Source of the DNA: Methanocaldococcus sp. | GTDB taxonomy: Archaea; AGJL01; Methanococci; Methanococcales; Methanocaldococcaceae | Reading direction: 5' to 3' | Length of the DNA stretch: 64,000 bases | Assembly (NCBI RefSeq): GCF_024490875.1 | Contig: NZ_JACCLX010000007.1 | Span: forward strand, 1-64,000 | Shown here: piece by piece, positions 1 to 8,939 of the stretch | How positions within the stretch are numbered: the first letter of the stretch is position 1 | Layout: each line of letters begins with the position of its first letter | The notes under the pieces: generated by a model | What the model saw: only the letters and a program-made list of their open reading frames with translations | Told to the model about the DNA's origin: nothing | Database searches by the model: none | Made by a program: the position numbers and the translations under genes

Positions 1-486
1 GTTAATAAAAAACCTTATGTAGCTCCTGCAGATGTAGTTCCAGTAGTCGCTGATATGGGTGTGTTGGTTACTGCTATTGCATTGGCTGGTATTTTAGATT
101 ATTATAGTATAGGTACAAGAGTTATTAAAGCTCCTAAAAAAATGATTGAAATGCAAATTGTTAGGTCTTTAGAGAGTTTAGGATCAATAATTGAAATTTT
201 AGGCGTTCCAGGATTATTAAAAATAATAGATCCAGAATTAGTTGTCAATAGTGTCATATCTATGAAGTTATTAGAAGAGCAAAAAGATATAGATATATGT
301 TTAGAAATCCTTAGAAGAAATATTAATGAGTCATTAATAAAAGAAAGTGAAAAAGTAGAATTAAAACCTATAACCTTGGTAGCCACCCAAGCATTAGTCC
401 AAGAATTAAGAACATTATTGGGTGAAAAGGCATCTGAGGGGGCTATAAAAAGAAGTAGATTAAGATTATTTAAAGAATTCAGATAA
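1..486 (+). CDS. Unrecognised protein, 5' end cut by window edge
   Basis: The frame is open from the first base to a TAA at 484-486, giving at least 161 residues, so the true start may lie outside the window. An internal ATG at 55 sits in the middle of a conserved-looking hydrophobic run (GVLVTAIALAGIL) and is unlikely to be the start. The rest is predicted helical and mixed-charge, ending in a basic tail (IKRSRLRLFKEFR). I do not recognise the family. It is followed by about 180 bp of non-coding DNA and then a roadblock-domain gene with its own promoter, so the two need not be cotranscribed. Confidence 0.7.
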   Translation, partial: VNKKPYVAPADVVPVVADMGVLVTAIALAGILDYYSIGTRVIKAPKKMIEMQIVRSLESLGSIIEILGVPGLLKIIDPELVVNSVISMKLLEEQKDIDICLEILRRNINESLIKESEKVELKPITLVATQALVQELRTLLGEKASEGAIKRSRLRLFKEFR

Positions 487-610
487 ATAAATATTAAGGA
501 TAATAAGGAAAAACTAATATAGAAGAAGTTATAAACTATTTAATTCAAAATTTGTAATCTACACTATCTTAAATCATATTCAGAAATGATATTTAAAACT
601 TTAAAAAATT

Positions 611-618
611 TTATATAG
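611..618 (+). promoter_or_regulatory. Probable TATA box of the roadblock gene
   Basis: TTATATAG lies about 50 bp before the ATG at 669. Initiation is expected near 640. A GGTGA ribosome binding site follows at 660-664. The rest of the 487-668 gap is A+T-rich and I see nothing else in it. Confidence 0.4.
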
Positions 619-668
619 TAAAACAATGATATAATTGTGGTGAGGTACTTTATAATTTAGGTGAAAAT

Positions 669-1013
669 ATGATAGATAGGGTATTAGTAGAACTAAATAA
701 GACAGAAGGAATTAAAGGTTCAATGGTAGTAGGAAAGGATGGTTTAGTCATTGCCTCACAATTGCCAGGAAATATCGATGCTGAACTTGTAGGGGCTATG
801 GCTTCTGCGGCATTTGGGGCTTCTGAAAGAACTGTATCAGAAATAGGGATGGGTAATTTAGAGCAGGCAATGGTTGAAGGAGAGCATGGAAAAATATTGA
901 TGATTGATACAGGAGAAGGGATTTTAGTCGTTTTAACAGATGCAAAAGTTAATTTAGGTTTAATTAGAATTAACATGAAAAGAGCCGCTGAAAAGATAAA
1001 GGCAATGATTTAA
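669..1013 (+). CDS. Roadblock/LC7 (MglB-like) domain protein
   Basis: This 114-residue protein is a single roadblock/LC7 domain. It opens with a helix ([15 protein letters not shown]), followed by the typical strand pattern [14 protein letters not shown] and a GKILMID strand. Roadblock proteins form homodimers and act as partners or GAPs of small Ras-like GTPases in bacteria and archaea. No GTPase gene is next to it, so its partner is unknown. The start is fixed by a GGTGA site ending five bases before the ATG. Its 3' end overlaps the convergent gene on the minus strand by four bases. Confidence 0.8.
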   Translation: MIDRVLVELNKTEGIKGSMVVGKDGLVIASQLPGNIDAELVGAMASAAFGASERTVSEIGMGNLEQAMVEGEHGKILMIDTGEGILVVLTDAKVNLGLIRINMKRAAEKIKAMI

Positions 1014-1948
1014 TCTAAAATAGAAATTAATATATTAAGAATTTCATTTATAGTTTCACTGTTTAACTCTGAAATTTCAATTTTCTTTGTTTCAAAAACA
1101 ATTCCTTTTTTTAAAATTCTATCATAATTTGGGCATATAGTTGTTATTGACTTTCTATTGTCTAATTTTATTAGACTGTTAATTTTCTTAGAAATAGTTT
1201 TTGGGTTATCACATTCAATAAATGTAGAGATTCCTTCTAAATCCTTAAAATAAGCATTTTTAATATTTTTCTTAATTATCTTATTAACTTCAACATACTT
1301 TTTATATGTTTTTTTAGCATTTAATAATTCTTCTTTTAAAAGACCAAAATAGTTTATAGTTTTATATGTTCTATAGATTAATTTAATTCTATTTAAAATA
1401 TCCTCTAATTTTTCCCCAACTTCATAACTTATTCCTAAAAATCCCCCATACTCACAGTTCAAGATTTTTGGACTACCAGTTGAACATACAATTATATCTC
1501 CATAGCCACAATCTCCTCCAATTTTGCCAGATATATCTTCAATAAATAGGATTTCTTTTTCTTCACATATTTTTTTTATGTCTTTCAATGGTTGTGGGGC
1601 TAAATAACCTGATAAAGATGTTAAAATTATTGATGATTTATTATTTACTTCTTCTAAATTTTTTATATCTATAATTCCTAAATTTGTTTTTAGTTGTTTG
1701 GTTTTAATATCTAAAATTTTTGGAAATTTTAAAAATCCATTCCATCCTCCCATATCTGGAATTAAAATTTCGTCACTATAATATTTAGATATCCACAGTG
1801 ATAAAAATACTGCTGAACTTCCAGAGGGTAAAAATATTATTTTATAGTCATTATATAAAAGTTTATTTATAATTTCCTCAACTTCTTCTTTATTTCCTTC
1901 TTTTTTCACTAATCCATATAAATTTGGTCGTCTATGCCTTAGTATCAC
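1010..1948 (-). CDS. PLP-dependent aminotransferase-fold protein
   Basis: A 312-residue protein with the sequence logic of a fold-type I PLP enzyme. A glycine/serine turn near the N-terminus (LPSGSSAVF) would bind the phosphate. An aspartate in IEDISG would pair with the pyridine nitrogen. The lysine in STGSPKILN is in the position of the Schiff-base lysine. It is shorter than most DegT/DnrJ aminotransferases and its substrate is not evident. GTG is the likely start, preceded by GGTGA with about six bases spacing. It lies 19 bp downstream of isopentenyl phosphate kinase on the same strand and is probably in that operon. The specific reaction is unknown. Confidence 0.65.
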   Translation of the reverse strand: MILRHRRPNLYGLVKKEGNKEEVEEIINKLLYNDYKIIFLPSGSSAVFLSLWISKYYSDEILIPDMGGWNGFLKFPKILDIKTKQLKTNLGIIDIKNLEEVNNKSSIILTSLSGYLAPQPLKDIKKICEEKEILFIEDISGKIGGDCGYGDIIVCSTGSPKILNCEYGGFLGISYEVGEKLEDILNRIKLIYRTYKTINYFGLLKEELLNAKKTYKKYVEVNKIIKKNIKNAYFKDLEGISTFIECDNPKTISKKINSLIKLDNRKSITTICPNYDRILKKGIVFETKKIEISELNSETINEILNILISILD

Positions 1949-1967
1949 TTTACTTCACCAATAAATG

Positions 1968-2759
1968 TTATATTTTGCTTCTAAAATCTATTTCAGTTCC
2001 TCCTTCCACTATGCCCAACAAAGATTTATAAATATTATTTATTTTATTTCCATTAAATATAATACCCTTACATTTATTTTTCATAATTGTTTCTATTTTG
2101 TATCTCATTCCACCAGTAACATCTATTTTATTAGATTCCTTTAAATATTCTAAGATTTTAGAAATGTTATTTTTGTCAATCCTTTTTATAGGTTTGTTAT
2201 TTATCAATACTCCATCAACATCAGTAGCGTAGAGTATTACATCAGTTTTTAACTCCTTAGATAAATACGGAACTATATCATCGCCAGATAGAATTTTATA
2301 GTTATTATTGTCATCAACTACTATATCTCCATGAACTACTGGAATTAAATCTCTTTTAATCATCTCCCTTATTGCCGAAGTGTCAAAAATCAATTTTTCT
2401 CCAAAGACGACAAATGAAGATGGCTGTATAGAAACTGCTGGAATGTCATAACTCTGTAAAGTGTCTATAATTATATTGTTAAATCTTCTCATAGCCCTTT
2501 GAATTTCCCAGAAACCTTTTTCCATATTTACAAATGTTTTTTTGTCATTCTCATTTTTTAAGTATTTTTTAGCAACAGGATGCCCAAAAGAGCCACCACC
2601 ATGGACTAATATTAACTTTATATCTTTATTTTGGCTTTTGTAATAATCTAAGGCATTTTTTATTTCTCTCGAAATTCTATCAAGATTATCCCAATTAACT
2701 GAGTAAGGAATATTTTTATTTGATAAAATACTTCCTCCCAATTTTAGTATAATTAACAT
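1968..2759 (-). CDS. ipk: Isopentenyl phosphate kinase
   Basis: This 263-residue amino acid kinase-family protein phosphorylates isopentenyl phosphate to isopentenyl diphosphate in the archaeal mevalonate pathway, supplying lipid precursors. Visible motifs are the N-terminal KLGGSILSNK nucleotide loop, HGGGSFGHP with the histidine characteristic of this family, and the C-terminal KIDVTGGMRYKIE segment. The length fits archaeal IPK. An AGGGGAT ribosome site precedes the ATG. It sits ten bases from the methyltransferase gene upstream, suggesting an operon that also includes the PLP-fold gene downstream. Confidence 0.88.
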   Translation of the reverse strand: MLIILKLGGSILSNKNIPYSVNWDNLDRISREIKNALDYYKSQNKDIKLILVHGGGSFGHPVAKKYLKNENDKKTFVNMEKGFWEIQRAMRRFNNIIIDTLQSYDIPAVSIQPSSFVVFGEKLIFDTSAIREMIKRDLIPVVHGDIVVDDNNNYKILSGDDIVPYLSKELKTDVILYATDVDGVLINNKPIKRIDKNNISKILEYLKESNKIDVTGGMRYKIETIMKNKCKGIIFNGNKINNIYKSLLGIVEGGTEIDFRSKI

Positions 2760-2769
2760 TCTATCCCCT

Positions 2770-3555
2770 TTACTCTTTTATTCCTTTAATTACATATCTT
2801 AATCTATTTCCTGTTTTTATTTCATCAACTTCCACATCTAAGTTAATATTTTTCATTTTTTCAATTATTAACTCTCTCCTTTTCTCAGGTTTTTTTGGCA
2901 TCATTAAAGAAATTACTCCTTTTTTATTTAAAAAATTAATACCTTCTTCAATTATTCTAAATGAAAATTCCTCTCCATACTTACCTCTACCTATCAATTC
3001 AACGCTCTTTGCCTTAGCTCCTCCAAATTTTCTTCCACTACTTACAGAATTTTTTGAATAAAATGGAGGATAGGATATAATTAAATCAAATTTTTTACCT
3101 TTAATTTCTTCTATTCCATCAATAATTTTTCCCTTAGAATTTATAAGTTTTATATCTAATTTATTTTTTTCAATGTTTCTTTTAGCAAATTTTAAAAATT
3201 CTTCATCAACTTCTGTAGCATATACATCAGCATCGTAAAACTTTTTTATTAATAGAGAAATTATTGCTGAATGTCCTGTTCCTATCTCTAAAACTTTAGG
3301 TTTTTTTATTCCCAATCTATATAATGTTTCAAAAGTAGATTTTACAAAGTAATATCTGTTTATTGGTGTAGGAACTAAACCATTTTTATGAAAGTCCTCA
3401 TCTAAATTAAATAAAACCTTTAAAATAGTTTTATTGTATTCTATTAAAGCATCTTTATTTTTAAAATCTATCCTAAGTTTATCCCCTTTTTTATAGACAT
3501 ATTTTTTTAAATTTTCATTGTATTTTAATGCTGTCTCAATTTTAAGTCCTAACAT
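2770..3555 (-). CDS. RlmF/METTL16-type RNA adenine-N6 methyltransferase homologue
   Basis: A class I SAM-dependent methyltransferase of about 261 residues. The SAM-binding motif I is LEIGTGHSAIISLL, followed by an acidic strand end (YATEVDEEF). The catalytic motif is SYPPFYS, in place of the NPPF seen in the RlmF (YbiN) and METTL16 family, which methylates N6 of adenosine in structured RNA. The N-terminal region before motif I matches that family's arrangement. The RNA target in archaea cannot be read from the sequence. A GTG at 3561 is possible, but GGTG three bases before the ATG at 3555 favours the ATG. Confidence 0.75.
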   Translation of the reverse strand: MLGLKIETALKYNENLKKYVYKKGDKLRIDFKNKDALIEYNKTILKVLFNLDEDFHKNGLVPTPINRYYFVKSTFETLYRLGIKKPKVLEIGTGHSAIISLLIKKFYDADVYATEVDEEFLKFAKRNIEKNKLDIKLINSKGKIIDGIEEIKGKKFDLIISYPPFYSKNSVSSGRKFGGAKAKSVELIGRGKYGEEFSFRIIEEGINFLNKKGVISLMMPKKPEKRRELIIEKMKNINLDVEVDEIKTGNRLRYVIKGIKE

Positions 3556-3623
3556 ATCCACACCAAGTATTTTTAAATTTTAAAAATTTAAGACAAAAAT
3601 AAAATCTAAAAAATAATTTAATA

Positions 3624-4913
3624 CTATAATCTTATCTTCTCTCCTAATTTTGGAACTATTGCATCAAATCCATGCTCCAAAGCCCAGTTTCTTAATACTG
3701 TTGCCTGAGTTTCCTCTCCATGCTGTATAATTAACAACTCTGGATTTACCTTTTTAATTATTTCATGTAGTTCATCCATTCCAGCGTGGCATGAGAAGTT
3801 ATATAAACAAACCTCTAAGTTTGGTTTAACCTCATTTTCTCCAATATATATTTTTCCAGTTTCAATTAAATGTCTACCATTAGAATCTCTAACCTGATAA
3901 CCTGTTAATAATAGAGCATTCCTTGGATCATGCATGAATAATTTTAAATAATATAGTATTGGTCCTCCATCTAACATTCCAGCAGTTGTTACAACAATTC
4001 CCCCATTTTTTGATAGATTTTCAATTGCTTTAACTCTATCTTCTGGCTTTTCAATTAATTTAACATTTTTTAAACATTCTTCCAATTTATACCCTTCATT
4101 TAATAGTTCTTTATATTTAAGCATCAATTTGGTTACATCAACCGCCATTCCATCTAAGTAAATAGGAGCATCAATATTATAGTCATTCAATATTAATAAA
4201 ATCTCTTGAGCCCTATCAACAGCAAATACTGGAATTAAGGCAATTCCTCCTTTAAATAATATTTCCTTAATTTTTTCTATAAATGACAACTCAACAGCCT
4301 TCCTATTTGGATGGATACTATTTCCATAGGTTGATTCTATAATTAAAATATCAATATCATCTTTTATATAACTCAAATCAGCCCCTTTTGTTAATCTTGT
4401 ATTTCTTAACTTTGTATCTCCAGTATAAAGTATAGTTTTATTTTTCTCCTCATACTCTAACAAAATTGAGGCACTCCCAGGAATATGTCCAGCATTAAAA
4501 AATTCGTATGAAAAATCTTTATAGTATTTTTTATCTTTGTAATTTAAAGGAATTGTATGTCTTATAGTTTCCTTCACATCATGATTATTAAATAAAATTT
4601 TTTTATTTTCAAATTCAGCAATTTTAACCATATCCTTTAACAAAATTTTAATTAATTTTTTTGTTAATTCTGTTGTTACTACTGGAACATCTATTTTTTT
4701 GTGAAATAGTATTGGCAAAGCCCCAGAATGATCCAAGTGAGCATGAGAGACAAAAACTTTATCAACATCTCTTATAGATTCATCTAATATTGGGTATTCA
4801 ATAGTTTTTCCAAGTTTAACTCCGCAATCTAATAATATTTTACTTTTATCGGTTTTTATTTCAATACAACTTCTACCAACCTCTAATGCTGCACCCCTAA
4901 AAATAATTTTCAT
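3624..4913 (-). CDS. Metallo-beta-lactamase/beta-CASP ribonuclease (archaeal CPSF-like)
   Basis: A 429-residue RNA-processing nuclease of the beta-CASP family. It carries the zinc-binding motif SHAHLDHSG near residue 57, GHIPGSA and YTGDTKL as further metallo-beta-lactamase motifs, and the beta-CASP motifs ending in LLTGYQ and FSCHAGMDELHEI. It has no N-terminal KH domains, which places it with the short archaeal CPSF/RNase J-like group rather than the KH-containing aCPSF1 termination factor. Members act as 5'-3' exo- or endoribonucleases in mRNA turnover. It starts with ATG and stands slightly apart from the downstream methyltransferase. Confidence 0.88.
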   Translation of the reverse strand: MKIIFRGAALEVGRSCIEIKTDKSKILLDCGVKLGKTIEYPILDESIRDVDKVFVSHAHLDHSGALPILFHKKIDVPVVTTELTKKLIKILLKDMVKIAEFENKKILFNNHDVKETIRHTIPLNYKDKKYYKDFSYEFFNAGHIPGSASILLEYEEKNKTILYTGDTKLRNTRLTKGADLSYIKDDIDILIIESTYGNSIHPNRKAVELSFIEKIKEILFKGGIALIPVFAVDRAQEILLILNDYNIDAPIYLDGMAVDVTKLMLKYKELLNEGYKLEECLKNVKLIEKPEDRVKAIENLSKNGGIVVTTAGMLDGGPILYYLKLFMHDPRNALLLTGYQVRDSNGRHLIETGKIYIGENEVKPNLEVCLYNFSCHAGMDELHEIIKKVNPELLIIQHGEETQATVLRNWALEHGFDAIVPKLGEKIRL

Positions 4914-4973
4914 AGTTACCCAACCTCTAATAATTTCTTTTTTAATTCTATAAAAAAGTTAGAAAAGATAAAA

Positions 4974-5882
4974 TTACTTTAAGCTTTGCAAATATTTAAT
5001 AATATTTGCCATAGCAACACATCCATCTCCAACAGCCTTAGCTACTTGCATAACTCCTCCTCTAACATCTCCTACGGCATAAATTCCTTCTATATTCGTT
5101 TTGCAATTCTTATCTGTTATAATAAATCCTTTTTTATTTAATTCTATTCCACTATCTTTTAAAAATTCAGTATTTGGAATGTGCCCTAAACTTATAAATA
5201 TCCCATCAGCCTTTATAATCTCTTCTTTTTCATTGACTAATATTTTTACACCCTCTGCCTTTTCATTTCCAATAATTTCTAAAGGTTTTGCATTGTATAT
5301 TATTTCAATATTTTTTGCCTCTTTAAGTTTATCTAACATTATAGGCTCAGCAGCCTTTAACTCTGATTTATCAGTAATTACAGTAACTTTTTTGGCAATG
5401 TCTTTTAAATTTATAGCACTCATTATTGCTGGAGTATCTCTTCCAATAACAATTACCTCCTTATTTAAATAAAAAAAGGCATCACACATAGTGCAATAAC
5501 TAACACCCTTACCAATAAACTTATCCTCATTTAAACCTAACTTTTTAGGTCTTGTTCCTGTGGCTATAACGATAGTTTTAGTTTCATATGTTGAATTTTT
5601 TGTAATAACTTTGAAGGGTTTTTCTTTAATTTCTATTTTAATAACTTCGTCATATATTATAGGTAGTTTAAACTTTTCAGCGTGATTTTTAAATTTTTCT
5701 GCCAATTCAAATCCTCTAATTTCTTCAAATCCAGGATAATTCTCAACAATCCCCGCCTCTGCAATTCTGCCTCCTGCATTTTCTTTTTCTATACATATAG
5801 CATTTAACTTACCTCTCATTGCGTATATTCCTGCTGTTAAACCTCCTGGACCAGCTCCTATAATTATTGTGTCGTATATCAT
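4974..5882 (-). CDS. trxB: Thioredoxin reductase-like flavoprotein
   Basis: A 302-residue low-molecular-weight thioredoxin reductase. It has an N-terminal FAD-binding IIGAGPGG motif, the redox-active pair in YCTMCDAFF (CxxC around residues 132-135), a second dinucleotide fold with VIGRDTPA, and the C-terminal FAD motif [11 protein letters not shown]. The second dinucleotide motif lacks the usual GxGxxA and the following HRR-type basic triplet. This agrees with the known use of a donor other than NADPH by the M. jannaschii enzyme. It follows a 100-bp gap after the beta-CASP gene and is bordered upstream by the CRISPR leader. Confidence 0.9.
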   Translation of the reverse strand: MIYDTIIIGAGPGGLTAGIYAMRGKLNAICIEKENAGGRIAEAGIVENYPGFEEIRGFELAEKFKNHAEKFKLPIIYDEVIKIEIKEKPFKVITKNSTYETKTIVIATGTRPKKLGLNEDKFIGKGVSYCTMCDAFFYLNKEVIVIGRDTPAIMSAINLKDIAKKVTVITDKSELKAAEPIMLDKLKEAKNIEIIYNAKPLEIIGNEKAEGVKILVNEKEEIIKADGIFISLGHIPNTEFLKDSGIELNKKGFIITDKNCKTNIEGIYAVGDVRGGVMQVAKAVGDGCVAMANIIKYLQSLK

Positions 5883-6320
5883 ATTACCCCTATACTAATT
5901 TTATAATATATTTAATCAATATTATCTCTATAATTTCTCTTTTTTATAATTTGTCTTCCCTCGCTAAAAATTTTTATTTTTTAATTTAGAGGAGTTTAAT
6001 TTATTATTTTTTAATTTTAAGGAATTTTATCAAATTTCGAAGGGTCGCCTGTTTTGATTAATTTTAATATTTAATTTTATTAAATTATTAAGATTTTTTG
6101 GAGATTTTATTTAATTGTTTCTATTTTCAATTTTCCCCGATAAATAAATTAATAATAAAAATTTTAAGGATTTTTAAGTAAATAAATAAGAATAGAAAAG
6201 TATAAATAAAAGTTCGGAGGTATATAAATAACAGGGGTAATTGACCCTCCGAACTATAACCCCTATATAAAGGAGAATAATAAAGTAATTTTAAAAGTTT
6301 ATCTCTTCAAATTGTGTCCT
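5883..6320 (+). promoter_or_regulatory. CRISPR leader region with TATA box
   Basis: About 440 bp without a gene, mostly A+T, between trxB and the first repeat. It fits a CRISPR leader because repeats downstream are intact at this end and degenerate at the far end. A TATA-like CTATATAAAGG at 6264-6273 would start transcription near 6296, about 25 bases before the first repeat. A second TATA-like TATAAATA near 6201 precedes a strong inverted repeat (listed separately). No open frame of note is present. Confidence 0.6.
6211..6264 (+). other. GC-rich inverted repeat in the leader with H-type pseudoknot potential
   Basis: AGTTCGGAGG at 6211-6220 is perfectly complementary to CCTCCGAACT at 6246-6255, with a 25-base loop. 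Inside the loop AGGGGT (6233-6238) can pair with ACCCCT just after the stem (6259-6264), giving an interleaved H-type pseudoknot if transcribed. GC-rich structure is unusual in this A+T-rich background. It may be a structured RNA, an operator, or a site recognised during spacer acquisition. A TATA-like element about ten bases upstream makes transcription possible. Confidence 0.55.
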
Positions 6321-6627
6321 GTTTAAAATCAAGCCCCAAAGGGGATGGAAACTTTTTTCCTCGATTGCTTCCTCTATCGCTTTAATTTGGTTTAAAATCA
6401 AGCCCCAAAGGGGATGGAAACTACCTGCAAACGTAATCTGTTTCAATTGATATAATAGTTTAAAATCAAGCCCCAAAGGGGATGGAAACTCATTATTGAA
6501 TTTAAAAATATCGATATAAATAAAGTTGTTTAAAATCAAGCCCCAAAGGGGATGGAAACATCATAATCAATTGTATGTTTTGCCATAAGTTCCCCGTTTA
6601 AAATCAGGCCCCAAAGGGGAAAGGCAA
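6321..6627 (+). CRISPR. CRISPR array, four intact 32-bp repeats plus a degenerate terminal repeat
   Basis: Identical 32-bp repeats lie at 6321-6352, 6390-6421, 6458-6489 and 6528-6559. Each begins GTTTAAAATC, has a self-complementary CCCC-AAA-GGGG core and ends ATGGAAAC. A fifth copy at 6596-6627 has one internal change and a diverged 3' end. The four spacers are 37, 36, 38 and 36 bp. The ATGGAAAC end matches the usual 8-nt crRNA handle, and the degenerate repeat is on the right, so transcription is left to right from the leader. No cas genes adjoin it. The nearest are the csm genes 16 kb away, and no cas1, cas2 or cas6 is in the window. Confidence 0.95.
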
Positions 6628-6725
6628 AAAGAGGCATTGCTTCTTAAAAGAAGCAATGCATCGGGGGTATCCCAATAGGGCGGAGCCCTATGGGTATAAA
6701 ATCATGCCCCAAAGGGGACAAAAGC
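6596..6725 (+). ncRNA. Two degenerate CRISPR repeats flanking a 66-bp double-hairpin element (candidate small RNA)
   Basis: A sixth repeat-like copy at 6694-6725 keeps the ATAAAATC and CCCC-AAA-GGGG core but has lost the 3' handle, like the copy at 6596-6627. Between them is a 66-bp segment with two hairpins. GCATTGCTTCTT (6634-6645) pairs perfectly with 6648-6659. ATAGGGC (6675-6681) pairs with GCCCTAT (6685-6691) across a GGA loop, extended by a CCC/GGG pair with one bulged A. This is too long and too structured for a normal spacer here. It could be a repeat-derived regulatory RNA or a remnant of array decay. No terminator-like T tract follows directly. Confidence 0.5.
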
Positions 6726-6729
6726 ATTT

Positions 6730-7309
6730 AAATTCTTTATTTTTTTAATAATATAAAATATTTATAGATTTATATATTTACATCTTTTTTAAGAGTAATA
6801 CTGACCCTCGGGAAAATCTTGATCTGAATATTATAAAATATGAAAAATATCAAAAAAATATTATGGTAATATGAGAAATTTCAAAATTGTAATATTGTTA
6901 TAATAAAAATTTTCTATTTTTTACGATTTGATATTATCAAGTCCCGAGTGTGGATAATATGCTTATATGAAAATCTATAAGAGTAATATTACGAACATAC
7001 TTCATAAATTTAAATCTTCCGATATGGTTATAATTTTTAGGTATAAAAGAAAGGCAAAATATCCTTTATTTCCTATTAAACTCATAAATTTTTATATTTA
7101 TATACTTTTTAAGAGTAATATCGAATCCCGGGAAAATCTCTATCTGAATATTACTAAATCATATAAATATCTAAAAAATATTATACTAATATGAAAAATC
7201 TTAAAATCATAATATTACTATAATAAAAATTTAAAATTTTTTACGATTTAATATTATCGAACCCCGGGAAATTTTCTTGCTGAATATGATTTATTATGAA
7301 AATTTATAA
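6730..7309. repeat. Imperfect direct repeat with 320-bp period
   Basis: The segments around 6761-6948 and 7081-7268 align base for base at an offset of 320, with small indels at both ends (about 6730-6980 and 7060-7309). Each copy holds two GC-rich motifs about 135 bp apart in otherwise A+T-rich DNA: TGACCCTCGGG (6802) and TCAAGTCCCGAG (6937), then TCGAATCCCGGG (7121) and TCGAACCCCGGG (7257). They resemble the 3' strand of a tRNA T arm, but no tRNA can be folded around them. A short open frame across the second copy lacks any recognisable product. Function unknown. Confidence 0.7.
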
Positions 7310-7327
7310 AAATAGTATTATCAACAA

Positions 7328-7909
7328 TTATGGCAGTTTAACTTCTCCCTTGGTACTTATCATTCCCTTTCTCTCATCAAACTTGGTGGCTAAATCTAAG
7401 GCAACACCAAAAGCCTTAAATAATGCTTCAACTTTGTGATGCTCATTTTTTCCAATAACTTCATAGTGTATATTTAGCATTCCATAACTTGCAACTGACT
7501 CAAAGAAGTGATTTATATTCTCTAATGATAAATCTCCAATTTTTTCTCTTTCTGGTTTGTAACTTCCCACGCAGTAACTTCTACCACTTAAATCAATAGA
7601 AACCATCGCCCTTGCATCATCCATAGGAATTATTGCCCATCCGAATCTGAAAATATTTTTCTTTTCAATTTGATTTAAAGCCAAACCTAAGCAAATTCCA
7701 ACATCTTCAACTGTGTGATGGTCATCTACATCTAAATCTCCTCTTGCCTTAACAATTAAGTCAAAGCATCCATGCTTAGCAAATGCTGAAAGTAGATGAT
7801 CAAAAAAAGGAATTCCAGTGTCTATTTTGTATTTTCCTACACCATCAATGTTTATTTTCAAATATACATTTGTCTCCTTTGTCTCTCTCATAACTTCAAA
7901 AACTCTCAT
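7328..7909 (-). CDS. hisB: Imidazoleglycerol-phosphate dehydratase
   Basis: A 193-residue enzyme of histidine biosynthesis that dehydrates imidazoleglycerol phosphate to imidazole-acetol phosphate in the cytoplasm. The two internally repeated metal-binding motifs are clear: [11 protein letters not shown] near residue 60 and [11 protein letters not shown] near residue 156, with the GIPFFDHLL segment near the N-terminus. It is the monofunctional archaeal form, with no phosphatase domain. No other his genes are nearby. GGTGAAAGT precedes the ATG. It lies 28 bp after flpA on the same strand and may be cotranscribed with it. Confidence 0.95.
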   Translation of the reverse strand: MRVFEVMRETKETNVYLKINIDGVGKYKIDTGIPFFDHLLSAFAKHGCFDLIVKARGDLDVDDHHTVEDVGICLGLALNQIEKKNIFRFGWAIIPMDDARAMVSIDLSGRSYCVGSYKPEREKIGDLSLENINHFFESVASYGMLNIHYEVIGKNEHHKVEALFKAFGVALDLATKFDERKGMISTKGEVKLP

Positions 7910-7937
7910 ACTTTCACCATATAATTTAAAAATTGAT

Positions 7938-8624
7938 TTATCCTAACCACTTACCTACAAACATTATGTGATCTTTTTCAAATGGCTCTATATCTACTTC
8001 ATCGACTATTTTAAATCCATTACTTTCTAAAATTTCTTTTTGTTCTTTAAATATTTCCTTAGGGTCTTTTGTAACATCTATACTTCTGGCTTTTATTGCT
8101 ATCATTCCATATCCTCCCTTCTTTAAAAACCATTTAGCATTTTTTATTAAAATCTCTGCTTGGTTTGGTTGAGCAACATCCTCATAGATGACATCAACTT
8201 TCTCAACGATATTTGAATACTCCTGTGGCTTATTTGCATCTCCTAAAATTGGAATTAAGTTTATTCTATCTTTACATGAATCTAAAAATTCTCTCATAAT
8301 TCTTGGAGCATACTCAACAGCGTAAATTATTCCTCTATCTGCAATGTCAGAGACATGAGAAGGAGTTGTTCCAGCAGATGCCCCTAAGTATAAAACCTTT
8401 GAATTTCTCTTTATAGGCATGACTTTTAAGCCTTTAATTATTGCTGCACCTAACTTACTCTTATGAGGATTCCAAATTCTATATTCTTCATCATCAACTT
8501 TTACAATTTTTTCATCATAAACTTTTTTTCCTTTAACAATTGATTTTGTTCCTATCCTTTTTACACCATCTCCTAAATCAATTTCATAAACATTTTCAAA
8601 GATTTCTTTTATCTTAATGTCCAT
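7938..8624 (-). CDS. flpA: Fibrillarin-like rRNA/tRNA 2'-O-methyltransferase
   Basis: The catalytic subunit of archaeal box C/D ribonucleoproteins, which transfers methyl groups from SAM to ribose 2'-OH at sites chosen by guide RNAs. It has about 228 residues, an N-terminal beta domain, then the SAM motif [14 protein letters not shown], an acidic EYAPRI turn, GDANKP, and the [11 protein letters not shown] strand with the catalytic-site aspartate. The ATG at 8624 follows GGTG at the right spacing. A GTG further upstream overlaps that ribosome site and is rejected. Its partner Nop5 is encoded 1.7 kb away on the same strand. Confidence 0.95.
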   Translation of the reverse strand: MDIKIKEIFENVYEIDLGDGVKRIGTKSIVKGKKVYDEKIVKVDDEEYRIWNPHKSKLGAAIIKGLKVMPIKRNSKVLYLGASAGTTPSHVSDIADRGIIYAVEYAPRIMREFLDSCKDRINLIPILGDANKPQEYSNIVEKVDVIYEDVAQPNQAEILIKNAKWFLKKGGYGMIAIKARSIDVTKDPKEIFKEQKEILESNGFKIVDEVDIEPFEKDHIMFVGKWLG

Positions 8625-8708
8625 TTTATTCACCACAGTAAAAATTATATCTTAAAATAATCTATTATTATTTAATATATTAAGTTATTTGTTAAAATGA
8701 GGGAAAAT

Positions 8709-8939
8709 ATGGATTTCTTATTATTATTTGTTTTTATGATTCTTATAGATAGTTTAGTAATTTATAGAATAACAAAGTATTCAAAAGATAAAACCTATAA
8801 TGATGTGATTAAAAAGATAAAAATGAATTATCTCTATCTAATTTATGGAGATAAAGCAAAGTATGATAAAAAATTTTTCCCAATTTTGATAGGAATCTTA
8901 ATATTATTTGGTAGTTTTATTAAATATTTTTATGTATAA
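8709..8939 (+). CDS. Small membrane protein, possibly the N-terminal part of a split gene
   Basis: About 76 residues with two predicted membrane segments, LLLFVFMILIDSLVIY at the N-terminus and ILIGILILFGSFI at the C-terminus, joined by a basic loop. GAGGG lies five bases before the ATG at 8709. An ATG at 8697 is also possible. The stop codon overlaps the start of the next gene (ATGTATAA), either translational coupling or a frameshift within one membrane/PH-like protein. I do not recognise the family. Confidence 0.6.
   Translation: MDFLLLFVFMILIDSLVIYRITKYSKDKTYNDVIKKIKMNYLYLIYGDKAKYDKKFFPILIGILILFGSFIKYFYV

Noticed and set aside
6291-6539. An 82-codon open frame on the minus strand across the CRISPR array
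   Set aside because: It repeats the same peptide because it runs through the CRISPR repeats. It is an artefact of repeat sequence.
6967-7194. A 75-codon open frame within the 320-bp repeat region
   Set aside because: No ribosome site, no homology pattern, and it spans the junction between the repeat copies. Chance reading in A+T-rich DNA is more likely.
6802-7268. tRNA genes suggested by T-arm-like motifs
   Set aside because: No acceptor stem, anticodon arm or D arm can be found around any of the four motifs.
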